Shown here: positions 32,851 to 43,026 of the stretch, piece after piece
How the letters are laid out: every line of letters starts with the position of its first letter
How positions within the stretch are numbered: the first letter of the stretch is position 1
Source of the DNA: Diphasiastrum complanatum
Taxonomy: Eukaryota > Streptophyta > Lycopodiopsida > Lycopodiales > Lycopodiaceae
Direction: 5' to 3'
DNA: 64,000 nucleotides
Assembly (NCBI GenBank): GCA_029204225.1
Contig: MU832055.1
Span: forward strand, 25,687 to 89,686
The notes under the pieces: generated by a model
What the model was told of the DNA's origin: nothing
What the model saw: the letters and a program-made list of their open reading frames with translations, nothing else
The model's database searches: none
Program-made: the position numbers and the translations under genes

Positions 32851-33892
32851 AGACCATGAATGTCGTACAAACGTAGTAGACTCATCAGTATTAAATAACG
32901 TAATATCATAATTTAGAAGCAACCATGAAGGCTCTGAGCAGAATTGTCACACATAAGCTGCTATATTAAAAGCTACTGGAATGACAGTGTTAGAGCCAAA
33001 GTGATGGCTTGAAAAGGAAATTTGGAACAGCAAAATGTGGAAACATAGAAACATATGACAAAATAAACTGTGACGGGGCTGAAAAGTTGAAGCTGCAATA
33101 CCTGAACTAGTAGATGTCCAATTGACAAGCTCTGACAGCGACCTACTGCAGGAAAGACAGTGATTGAAGCAGATTCTGAAACTTGTACGTGAATATGTGA
33201 AAGAGAAATGCCAACGTTTAAACCCTAAAAGGCTAAATATTGATCTCCCCTAATCTGCAATAGGAACATCCAGTGTCTTACTGTAGGACAGTAGGATACA
33301 AAACAATGTAATCATTTCTTGAAAAGCGTGCTCCTATATATGAAAAAAATTCAACAAATGCCTAAAATCTTGATCGTCAAATAAGTCAACTTTTGGAATC
33401 TGATTGACAAGTTGTATAGCTATTTCGCAAATCCCTACGGTGGGAAGGAAAATGATGCAATCATCTCTACAAAAGTGCGCGGAAAAGTATGGAAAAGATG
33501 AAGTTCTAGTAATCATATACGTTATCAAAATCATAAGCTGACAATTATAGAGAAATTGGGCCAAAAAGACGACTAACCACGAACCTGACAGAATGAATAA
33601 TTGTTAGCACCTATAATACATATATTATTTAATATAAAATTTAATTGAGGTGCAGACCGCATGGTCCAAATAGATGCTATTTGGCCTATAGGCTATAATT
33701 GTGTGCCAGAGTGGATTGACCTTCGAAGGTGACAAGAATAGCCGTCAAGTAATATGCCAAGTATAGGGCACAATGTTTATGACTGTTTTCTTTCTTGCAT
33801 ATCTTTTGTGCAGCTGGGATTCTTGGCAAATCTCCCTCTATGCTTGTCACCTTTTTGAGGCATAACAATGTTGTCTGATTGCTGAGATGCAG
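32851..33892. other. Intron 5 distal part
   Basis: No gene or repeat recognised. A pyrimidine stretch and GAGATGCAG precede exon 6. Confidence 0.4.
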
Positions 33893-33979
33893 GCTTATTT
33901 CATCCTGGATGAAGTTCTCATAGCGGGTGAACTGCAAGAATCTAGTAAAAAGTCTGTAGCACGAGTGATTGCTGCTCAG
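33893..33979 (+). CDS. AP1S: AP-1 sigma exon 6
   Basis: 29 codons: AYFILDEVLIAGELQESSKK then SVARVIAAQ. Acceptor GATGCAG, donor CAG|GTTTGA, phase 0. It is the helix region of the sigma fold that packs on the gamma subunit. Phe and Val replace the usual Tyr and Leu of AYYILDELL; both are conservative. Confidence 0.95.
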
Positions 33980-34085
33980 GTTTGATATGCATACTAAGTT
34001 GCTTAGAGAAAGGTTAATTATTTGTAAATTGTGTTGGCGTGTTTCATTCATGAAAACATCATTTTTGTGCAATGTGACTTTCTAG

Positions 34086-34157
34086 GATGCTTTGGTTGAT
34101 GCTGCTAAGGAGCAAGCGGCATCACTCTCAAATATTATCGCTCAGGCTACCAGATGA
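34086..34157 (+). CDS. AP1S: AP-1 sigma exon 7 (C-terminus)
   Basis: 23 codons and stop TGA (34,155-34,157): DALVDAAKEQAASLSNIIAQ then ATR. The ending is diagnostic of plant AP-1 sigma. The acceptor is TTTCTAG. The 3' UTR follows. Confidence 0.95.
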   Translation, partial: DALVDAAKEQAASLSNIIAQATR

Positions 34158-34326
34158 GAAACATCGATTATCAAGATGATGTTGAAACATTTAGCAATTA
34201 TTTACATTTTGTCAACCTGGTAGTGAAGTATATCAAAAACTTGTTTGTGACTTGAAAGTCTTTATTGTGTTTTTGTTATGTCCACTTGTAAATGGCTGTG
34301 ACTTGAGTCCTTATCAATGTTTGAAC

Positions 34327-34332
34327 AATAAA
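34327..34332 (+). terminator. AP1S: Likely poly(A) signal of AP-1 sigma gene
   Basis: AATAAA about 170 bp after the stop codon, in AT-rich 3' UTR sequence with T-rich stretches around it. First canonical hexamer downstream; transcript data would be needed to confirm use. Confidence 0.5.
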
Positions 34333-34379
34333 ATTCTGATATTGGTAATTCAGGATCTTGTAATATGCCTTGTATGTAC

Positions 34380-34839
34380 TGAAAAATAATTTTCACCTCT
34401 GTGACCTTTGGACAACATAGCTGTTGATGTCAACTGATCAGTGCTTTAATCAAGTAGAAGTCACTTTCTTTTTCAGATTTTGATGGTAAAAGACCTCCAT
34501 TTTATTGGCTTCATTTTCATAGGACCTTTGCCGGTTATAGAACGAACTTAATTTTGTATCTACAACAGTCAACTGCATTTTGAGCTTGCTTGTAATCAGC
34601 CAAGTCCATCCTGAACCGGAAAGTTTAGCTGTGGATATGGAGGATGCTTTAAATGCATGACAACACGAAATCAGACGTTATGTTCTTTCTTAGGCAAGTT
34701 AGGCTTGTGACTGACATGTGTGCTATTTGGTAGATCAATGGGCTATATCACTTTAAAAAAACATTCTTTTTTCATTTGGAAGAACAAATAATATTCCGTT
34801 TTCCCCTTTTATATGCACGGCACAATGTAGTGCTTCCCG
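34380..34839. other. Intergenic, nothing recognised
   Basis: AT-rich sequence between the AP-1 sigma 3' end and the family E element. No feature supported. Confidence 0.4.
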
Positions 34840-36262
34840 CTAGACTTTTGGTTCAGTTTTGGTCAATCTTTCAACTAATACTTGGATTGAGGCAACCAAC
34901 TTTAAGAATTCTCCCAATGTAATATCCATCTTACTAGACAAAATATTCACAATCAGCTCTGTTTGCGGCACCTCAGGCTCTGTTGAATGGTTCTTCAAGA
35001 TGATGCAATTGGGTATTAACATCAGTACATTGATGTGATCTACTCAAAGGATCTGGTTAATCCGATGGTGGCCTTGTTATAGAATGAACCTCTGTTGTAG
35101 CTCTAGCCATTTCCAAGGCTTCTTCTTCTTGTAAATCTTTGATCCACTGCCTCGTATTGTGGTATTTTTTCTTCTCAGAATTGAGATTTGGATAGACCTC
35201 AGATGTGGTAGGTAAATCAGTAACTGGTAAAGATTTTGCAGGTATTGGTTCATCAGCAACTTCTTTCTATTTTTAAGCTTTTGTAACAACCATAATTGGT
35301 GCACATGGTTCAATAGGATGACCTGCTAGTCATTGTTTGATCGTAATCATATTCAAATGAGCGGCTACAAGCGGTGGTTTTGGTCTGGCTAAACAATCTC
35401 TGTAACAATGCCCACATCCACAACCGCAATAGAAAGGATTGAATTTGCTTTTATTTGAGCATTCTACAATGCTGTGGTTTTCTCCGCATCCAAAACAACC
35501 AAGTGACACTCTAGCCCATTGTCTAGACTGTTGTTGTTGTGTAGCAGCATAGATGGCATATTGATCTGGAGGACCAGTGTCTTGTTCACAGTTTTAATAT
35601 TCACGACCGATGCCACTGATGTATGTACGTACACACAATAAATCGGGTATATCAGAGTCAATCAATCAACGGAAGTGTGAATCAGAGTTCCTCCGTGAAC
35701 TCCATTGTATCAAACTATTTGATTCCACAGAATTAGAGATCATTAGAGAGAGTGAAATTAATTCAAGAAGTAGAGATATATTCAATTTGTAACCAGCATA
35801 GTAGGATCACAAGTATAATAAGAATCAATTTCAACAATTAGCAAATCCAAACAATATCAAACTCCAAATAAAGCATGAGAGATGCAGCAAGAAAGAAGAG
35901 CATCCAATTTCAATTTGATAGAGATTCCACCTGTTTTATTGAAATGAACGTGTAAAATGAATCACAAAGTATCACTATATATAGTGGATTTTAAGGCTTT
36001 GGCCTCAATTCTTATTGGTCAATTTCCACCTCCCTTATTATTTGAAATTTGAAATTTGGAAGGAACCTCTTTTTATTCAGTAACTTGACTATTAGGCCTT
36101 GCGACATTTCATTCTCGCAAAAAGGCCTAAAGTTTTTCTATTAACTTTTAGTTAATCAAATAACTATGTGATGATCGGGTTGGATTTACGCACGCAGGGT
36201 GCCAAATCCCTCTCACTTATTAACTAGGTTTAGGTTTGCCTTGGGATCCGCAAACCCTCCAA

Positions 36263-36264
<2 letters not shown>
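34840..36264 (-). mobile_element. Family E LTR element, left LTR and gag-pro part
   Basis: Minus-strand partial element: LTR 36,264-35,617, possible primer site, then a coding relic with a zinc knuckle (CFGCGENHSIVEC, about 35,500) and a second Cys cluster (CGCGCGHCYRDC). The pre-protease region follows (SEKKKYHNTRQWIKDLQEEE; ILSSKMDITLGEFLKLV at 34,950-34,900). The 5' part of gag is deleted, since the knuckle follows the primer site by under 100 bp. RT, integrase and the second LTR are absent. Confidence 0.7.
35617..36264 (-). repeat. Family E LTR (648 bp)
   Basis: On the minus strand it starts TATTGGAGGGTTTGC (TGTTGGAGGG in the plus copy at 42,301) and ends ACATACATCA. It is followed after G by TGGCATCGGTCGTG, perhaps a worn tRNA-Asp-type primer site. 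The first 350 bp match 42,301-42,652 with indels (ATTTGGCACCCTGCGTGCG is shared). Confidence 0.75.

Positions 36265-36296
<32 letters not shown>
36265..36296. repeat. (GT)16 microsatellite
   Basis: Directly abuts the outer edge of the family E LTR. Confidence 0.95.
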
Positions 36297-36298
<2 letters not shown>

Positions 36299-36741
36299 CA
36301 TAGTCCACCTCCTTGCTTTAAAAAAAAAATCTTATATGAAAGTTTGATAGGTACATGAGAGTAATAATATTTTATTAAGCCTTCCATATTGATGAAAGCA
36401 AGATAACATAAGCTTGATGAGTGATTAAACTTTTCACAATAGCTGCTAGAATAATTTGCTCGAGACCCATCAGGGATATTTTTTAAGAAAGTTGGGCAAG
36501 CTAGCTATAACATCAAGTCATTCAAGAGCTCTTCAGCCAACAAAAGCAAATCGTGAAGACAAACAAAGGGAGAATTCAATGACCTATCGTCAATGTTTCT
36601 CCATCGTGGAATTGTTGCATAATGCAACTGACCTAGCTTGCTTTTGTGATAGCTTTTGCACCACTTTGATTCATTTAGAAACAAACGGGCCCTTACAACT
36701 AAGCATTCACCAACAACGAGTTAGCAACGAGTTGATTCCAC

Positions 36742-36946
36742 GTAACAACCTCCAAGTTTTTTTGTTGTAAAGTCGCATAATATATGTGTTATTATTTTTA
36801 GAGAATTAGACATGAACATAAATTTGATACTTTCTACTTTTTAAAAGTTGAAGACCTTTATTATATTTAGAAATGTAGCTTGCGATAGCCTTCAAATTTC
36901 TAAAAATAAAAAAATTTATAATAAAAAAAATCTTGGAGGTTGTTAC
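36742..36946. mobile_element. Small MITE with 15-bp terminal inverted repeats
   Basis: A 205-bp AT-rich element bounded by GTAACAACCTCCAAG and its exact reverse complement, each followed inward by a T- or A-run. No coding capacity. No clean target duplication is visible, so the superfamily is open. Confidence 0.7.
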
Positions 36947-36948
36947 TC

Positions 36949-37055
36949 GGGGGGAAGGCCCTCATCCAGGGGCCTTCTACGCCATGGAGGTACCCTCAAG
37001 TTGTTGCCCTCAGGCGCCTCCCGTCGCGGAAGGCCCTCGGACGGGGGCCTTCCCC
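36949..37055. repeat. GC-rich palindromic insert
   Basis: About 105 bp of GC-rich DNA abutting the MITE, in an AT-rich context. It contains two hairpin words, GGAAGGCCCTCATCCAGG..CCTTC and GGAAGGCCCTCGGACGGG..CCTTCC, and its ends form an imperfect inverted repeat around GGGGAAGGCCC. Confidence 0.6.
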
Positions 37056-37139
37056 TACACTTTAATTCATCTAGGAAAAAATGGGCACCTACAGTTCATC
37101 ATTTACCAAGTAACATATCAACAACGAGCTAATTCATTT

Positions 37140-38259
37140 TATCAAGAATAATTGCTACCGAAAAAAATCACAAGAATCTAATGGGTACATTCAGAGGGTA
37201 CCAACGGCCTAGTACCTACCACCAAGAAGAAAGGAACAAAGTCAATGATTCTTAACAACTAAGTTCTTCTACAACAACTCATTGAATTTTCAAGGATTTC
37301 GGATTTAAAACAATGGAAGTGTTTTTGCATTTAGAAGGGTAAATAGATTGGATGCTATCAAAGGGAGACATGTATGAAAATGTGATTTCAATTACTGTTT
37401 TTGCATGTTCTTATGTGTGAGTTAGTTTCATAGGAGTTAAGTAGACAAGCCGTTGAGCCTGAACAATAGGACTTCGTCTTATAAGTGCCACTTGTATGTC
37501 GTTATTCCCCACGTAGATGCATTTGACATGTTTAACGATCTAGCGGAAGCACTTTCACTAAGCTTGGCGACCAAGAAAAAAAATTGGCAGGTTATTTTCG
37601 ACGCCTATTTTTGCGGCTACTATCTTTTCTGACATCTATTTTGGCAGATTTTCTGAGCAGTATCTATTGCATTTTCTAGTGCCTTATTTAGAGAAGATTT
37701 TAGTGCTTTTTCATCAACAATTTTTTCCAAGAGGGCACAATTTGCATATTGGATTTCCAGCATTCGAATCTACATTTTGCATGTTTTATATCATTGATTG
37801 GAAGAGGATCAGTGTGTTGGAGTGATTGTAACGGGAGAGAGAAAGCGATATCACAAGACATATGGAAAATTTGACAGACATAGTAAATTAAGCAAGTGAC
37901 AACCAAAGGAAAGTAACAATCTGTAAAAATGGAACAACTAAGAAATAAAAGCTGGATAAATATTAGCAAAAAATGGCATAAGGTAAAGTAAGAATGGCCC
38001 TAAATGCTATATAACAATGCTGAAAATACCTCCAAATGAATGGAGAAATCTTGATAGTGCTGGCTGAAGTTCGACGTTCAAGTTTCCAACATAAAAGCCT
38101 CCAAATAGCTAAAAATGGTCGCCATAGGTAATGGCTAGAAATAATGTCCAGAAAAAGCTATTTCTTGTATGACACTATTCTCTCTTCCTTTTTGCAAAAT
38201 TCATGAACTACTTATTTTTGTTCGAGAGAGTAGGCGTGCTATTATTGAGAATCTTTCTA
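37140..38259. other. Unassigned sequence
   Basis: No gene, LTR or tandem repeat recognised in about 1.1 kb of AT-rich DNA. Confidence 0.4.
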
Positions 38260-38530
38260 CGCATGAAATTATTTTCACACTTGTGAGTATTCATGATGAC
38301 TACCTTTGTGAGCTTCCATAGTGATAGATTCACCTACAAGTGTTGATTATGAGTATCTTTGTGAGCTTCCTTGCATAGTGATAGATTCACATATTGCGAG
38401 CAATACACATGAGGTTGAGCCATCTTATGAGGGTGAGATAGTGATAGAATCACACATTCTGAGCGATACACATGAGATTCATTATGTATGAGTCACTTGA
38501 TATAGTCATTGAAGTACCTGAGTTAGTCAT
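38260..38530 (+). pseudogene. Internally duplicated coding relic
   Basis: Plus-strand frame with repeated words: HDDYLCELP, then EYLCELPCIVIDSHIASNTH, then EGEIVIESHILSDTHEIHYV. The DNA repeats CTTTGTGAGCTTCC and ATAGTGATAGATTCAC with about 60-bp spacing. It resembles spacer sequence of plant retroelement polyproteins, but I cannot name a domain. Several stops. Confidence 0.4.
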
Positions 38531-39279
38531 CGTCTTGCATGTTAGGCGATTTCATTGGCGGTTCATCATGAATATTTCAAACTCCAAACCTCGCAAGATC
38601 CATATGATTTAAGATTTGCACATCAGTAAGTTCTGCATTCTCATCATAAGATAAAGCATGACTAACAGGAATAAGTTCATCTTCAATTGGATCGGTTGAT
38701 ATCCATATGCCACATTCATCATATTGACTGGAAATGTGAAGGGTATATCAAAAGTGCGATTAGCTATAAGAATATCACTTAATTCTGATTTGTCATCTCA
38801 TCGACACATATAGCCCTCTGTACAATCAACAATTGCTAGTGCTTGATTCTAGTTAACATTATCAGTTTGAGAATCGTGATGAACTCCCAAAGATTTTTTT
38901 GTTCGGTCACAAGTATGATCCATTGTTGATCATTTCCTTTTTAAATTGCTAGCTTGATCATCCAAGTCAATGGACCAACTTTGACTGCTCACTCACAATT
39001 TTTTGCACTTGGATTTGGGGCCAAAGGAATCTTAAAATTGCTTAGAGAAGTTTTTGATATGGTTGTTTATAAAGTTAAGTTTTGATTAGTCATTTTTATC
39101 TTTTTTGGAAAAGACAGTCAAAATGCATAAAAATTGAAAAATTGAAAGAAAAAAAAATGATGAGCAAAAGTCAGAAAAGTCATCAAATCAGAAAAAACAG
39201 ATTTTTAGGAATCAAGTTTTGATGAAAAGTGACCCAAAAATCACTATCAAGGTCAGATCTTGGTTCAAACAGTCATATT
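38531..39279. other. Unassigned sequence
   Basis: On the minus strand around 38,730-38,560 a short frame (ELIPVSHALSYDENAELTDV) looks coding-like but carries no family motif. Otherwise nothing seen. Confidence 0.35.
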
Positions 39280-39614
39280 AACCTTCACCGAGTTTCCAGA
39301 TGATAAATCCAGTTCAGAACTACCTATATTGAGCAAGGTGAAGGTTAGTTTGCAACAAAAGTATCTATTTTTAAGGTAGGCGAGAGTTCAGATCTATGCT
39401 ACTTTGTGAACCCTCACCGAGCATATTGCACTCATTATGAATCTTCGTCGAGTTGACAAATGGATTCAGAACATCAAAATTAGACTGGTCGAAGGTTGAA
39501 ACCTTGAAAATAGTTCATAAAATGTAGTACCTAGGCGAAGGATGCACCTAGGCGAGGGTTGAGACCTATATAACCTTCGCCGAGCTACCCTATTGGTCAT
39601 GAACCTTCGCCGAG
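39280..39614. promoter_or_regulatory. Cluster of about ten CCTTCGCCGAG-like motifs
   Basis: Ten variants of AACCTTCGCCGAG on both strands in 335 bp. Forward: 39,280, 39,408, 39,439, 39,572, 39,601. Reverse: 39,333, 39,377, 39,485, 39,531, 39,548. The two best copies are identical (AACCTTCGCCGAG). They lie 90-430 bp upstream of a TATA-like sequence and an ATG, as expected for a binding-site array, but decayed tandem repeats would look similar. Confidence 0.5.
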
Positions 39615-39706
39615 AATTATGGAAGTTATTTTCACAATACTGAGTATCCTTGCAAAGTTTTGTCCAGCCAAACTAGCACTTTGTCTAATAGATCCTCCAA
39701 ATTAGC

Positions 39707-39716
39707 TTATAAAAGG
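39707..39716 (+). promoter_or_regulatory. Possible TATA box
   Basis: TTATAAAAGG about 150 bp before ATG 39,863 and directly after the motif cluster. Spacing and sequence fit a plant core promoter; no other evidence. Confidence 0.4.
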
Positions 39717-39862
39717 GCCAATTTCGAATTCATTTCTCACCAGCGCTAGTGAAGCTCTTGCTAATTTTTCCTTGGACCAAACTTTTTCCAAACTTCCAAA
39801 CATCCTTCCAACACTCTCCAAAGCTATCTGATCTTCCTACCTGCTTATCTTACCTTGTCAAA

Positions 39863-41543
39863 ATGACTTCTATCGAGTCAGATACCTCTGTTGCATCCCG
39901 ATCCATAGTCTTGTGTAATGTTTTGACCTAAACGGACATCATGGCTTTGCCTAGCACTGGCAAAGTGGCTGAATGCCTAACCCTTGCTGAGCCTTTGCTT
40001 CAAAGCAATGGGCATTCACACCATTGCATTTTCTAATAAAATCAGCATGGAGTTTATCAATATGGCTTTTGGCACGTGGGACGAGGCCAAATATCACCTT
40101 TCTTGGAGTCGTACACAATGTGCGAGTTTCGAAGGCCGCCCTTGTTGCTATAGGTATTGGCCCTCGCCTTGTCCCATCTCATAAACATGCCAATGTAGCC
40201 ATTAATTTACCCTTTGTCGACACCCCACCCAAGTGGCCCAATATCATACCAACGATGGTGGAGGCCATTCGTGATGCCACCCTACAGGTCGTTGCCCATT
40301 TGCTGAATAATTCCATTATGGTTGGAAACCTATGAAAGGAGAGGATTTTCTCACAGATTCTCCACCGTTTGGTTGAGTCTAACTATACAATTGGTATAAG
40401 ATGGTCGTCGGCAATCCAGCGATTCATGGAATTGTTCAATGATTCCAACCCTTTGGATACATAAGAGCAATTTGTCATGCCCCAAAGCCCTGCGCACTTT
40501 GATTCCAACTCCCCTAGAATGATATTCGAACAATTCTTGGATGCCACACAAAATCGAAATCAGTAGCAAATCCATCGGGCAACGTTTCAGACACCTGATA
40601 CCATCTCTCTCTGGTCTGCAATACGATCACCAAAGACTTTTGATCTACAAGTACTAGCAGGATATGAGGGTGAAGACATTTTTGAAGAGGAAGATTCACA
40701 GGCCAATCTTCAAGACAAATCAGTGCCAAATGCTGGATCAATTCATGCCGCAACAAATAACTTACCAATTGTTACTCTTGATTCTGGTGATATCCTGGGA
40801 ATTCATACACATCTAGGACGAATGATCCAGAATATAATAGAGGGAAAGTAGCTATGGAAAAGTGAATATCAGATTTGGACTCAGAGAACACGCTAATTAG
40901 TCAAAAGCTTATACAGATCAATCGAGAGCTAAGATCACGAAACAACATGAAGCGAAGTCAGAGGCCAACCTCAAGAAGGCCAAGAAGCATGAAGATGCCC
41001 TAGAGGACTATGTGGAAAAGCTTCAAGAGTCTCTAATCAATGCTCAGGACCAAGTGGATAAAGCCATCCAAGATGCCAGACAACAGGTTTCCCTTTTGCA
41101 AGGCCAATTGGATATGATGGCACAAGAAGGAGCGTATCTTAAAAGAGCGGGATAATCTACTTCATACCTTTGTAGTAGAGCGTCCTGTCTCTCAAAATGA
41201 GATAACCTACTTGCTGCGAAAAGTCGAGACCTATAAACAAGCTCTATCTGGTTTCCAAGCCAGGTTTGACAAATTCAAAGACAAGGCGACAACCAAATTA
41301 GCCTAGGCAAAACGAATCATAAAAAAATATGAACAGTTCGTGTCTGCCATCCTTCAAACAGCTCCACAGATCCAGATGCCGATCATGCCAACCTTTTCAC
41401 CACCACCACAAGATCAGGGGCAGGATGACTCGGGCATTGGACAAATGGATGAGGATCCATCTCAAGCACCTCCAGTTCAAGAAGCGAGGCCCTCAACCAG
41501 AAGTGGAACGACCACTCCACATATCGACGACCAGTCAACCTAG
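39863..41543 (+). pseudogene. Unclassified coiled-coil ORF relic upstream of E LTR
   Basis: About 500 codons of coherent coding sequence in switching frames with at least five breaks. From ATG 39,863: MTSIESDTSVASRSIVLCNV. A middle part follows (AKYHLSWS-type or FLGVVHNVRVSKAALVAIG; LLNNSIMVG; ERIFSQILHRLVESNYTIGI; SLWSAIRSPKTFDLQVLAGY). A heptad-rich coiled coil spans 40,940-41,290 (NLKKAKKHEDALEDYVEKLQ; LRKVETYKQALSGFQARF), and the tail is Pro/Gln-rich (FSPPPQDQGQDDSG), ending at TAG 41,541. I do not recognise the family. Being followed by a polypurine tract and the E LTR, it may be an extra ORF of that element. Confidence 0.5.
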
Positions 41544-42300
41544 AGGAAGAAATTCAAATCTTCCTTAAACAACATCCTCATGAATTATCGCGAGGCAGCT
41601 GGGTCGTAAAATTCAAGACTTCAAAAATCGAAGCGGGGAAGAAACTCAATAAGCTGCCAGCATTGGGCAAGCAACCCCCCTGAAGGAAAACAATATTTGA
41701 GAAAACTCCAAATTCTATAAGGAGTTACATGGCGATTCCTAGGCAATTGCAAGTTGATACTTATTATGTGCCTATGCCATGAAGAAACCGATGGAAAGAT
41801 TGTGGTGTTGCTTTGGATAAAATCACCATCCACACACCAAACTGGCCAATCATCCATCAAGGATTCAGCTAGAACATCTCAGTGGATTTCCATCAACCTC
41901 TCCAATCCTATGCCCAAGAGTATCTCTTTTCACTAGATCTAACGGTTAGATAGTCCACCATTTTTGCAAAAGATTTGGCTACCTTGGCTTCAATGCCTTG
42001 TGTTTTGATTTAAATCTTCCTATGGCATCAGACAAAGTCTCTGATCGTCTACCATTAGCCAGACTGTACTAACGTGCGGCGATTCTGGGTGGAATCTGGG
42101 AATAGAAATTCATTACGTGGAAGAAATCAAATTGGTTGTCTGGGACCCGTAAGTGCGTTTATCCACATGCAAGTGATTTCAACGAGCCACGCTTGGAATT
42201 CATGGAAAAAGTCCAATACCACTTACTAAAAGTCCGGCGTGAGGCTGATCAGAGCCCAAAATAAGACTCTCACGAGGTGTCGTGGGACCGTGGGAGATAT
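41544..42300 (+). other. 3' internal part of family E element
   Basis: About 750 bp with short coding-like stretches (for example NEPRLEFMEKVQYHLLKVRR at about 42,185-42,245) and stops. It ends in a purine-rich GTGGGACCGTGGGAGATAT (42,282-42,300), a plausible polypurine tract immediately before the LTR. Confidence 0.45.
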
Positions 42301-42762
<462 letters not shown>

Positions 42763-42992
42763 TAAGCTTTATCTTTGGTTGAGTAGTGTTAATGGATTGT
42801 AGTGCTAATTGTTAATGTTAATGGATCGTAGTGTTAATTGTGGAATTGTAAACATGTACATGAATCTGAACTATGTTATCGCTCTCATGGAAACGAATCT
42901 TTGCATGACACGTTAATCCTCTTCATCCTTTGATGCTTGAATGTGTTTGGATCTAGGGTTGAAGGTGGATAGGAAATACTTGCTACACGCAT

Positions 42993-42993
<1 letters not shown>

Positions 42994-43024
<31 letters not shown>
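42994..43024. repeat. (CA)n microsatellite
   Basis: About 15 CA units. The Cys-Val repeat frame on the minus strand is an artefact. Confidence 0.95.

Positions 43025-43026
<2 letters not shown>

Larger units (their letters stand above)
11254..34157 (+). other. AP1S: AP-1 complex sigma subunit gene (span of exons 2-7)
   Basis: Six coding exons at 11254-11340, 11477-11568, 11808-11916, 29110-29145, 33893-33979 and 34086-34157 give 160 residues, against about 161 for plant AP-1 sigma including the initiator Met. All introns are GT..AG and phases match between exons. Introns are 136, 239, 17,193, 4,747 and 106 bp. The product is the small chain of the heterotetrameric AP-1 adaptor, which sorts cargo into clathrin-coated vesicles at the trans-Golgi network and early endosome. 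I prefer AP-1 over AP-2 because of GVILPRGPKLCNFVEW and the terminal ISNIIAQAT-type ending. All exons are open, so the gene looks functional despite the transposon load. Confidence 0.93.

Noticed and set aside
38300-38480. Repeats at 38.3 kb as a CRISPR-like array
   Set aside because: Units are degenerate, contiguous and coding-like, with no constant repeat and variable spacer pattern; the genome is eukaryotic.
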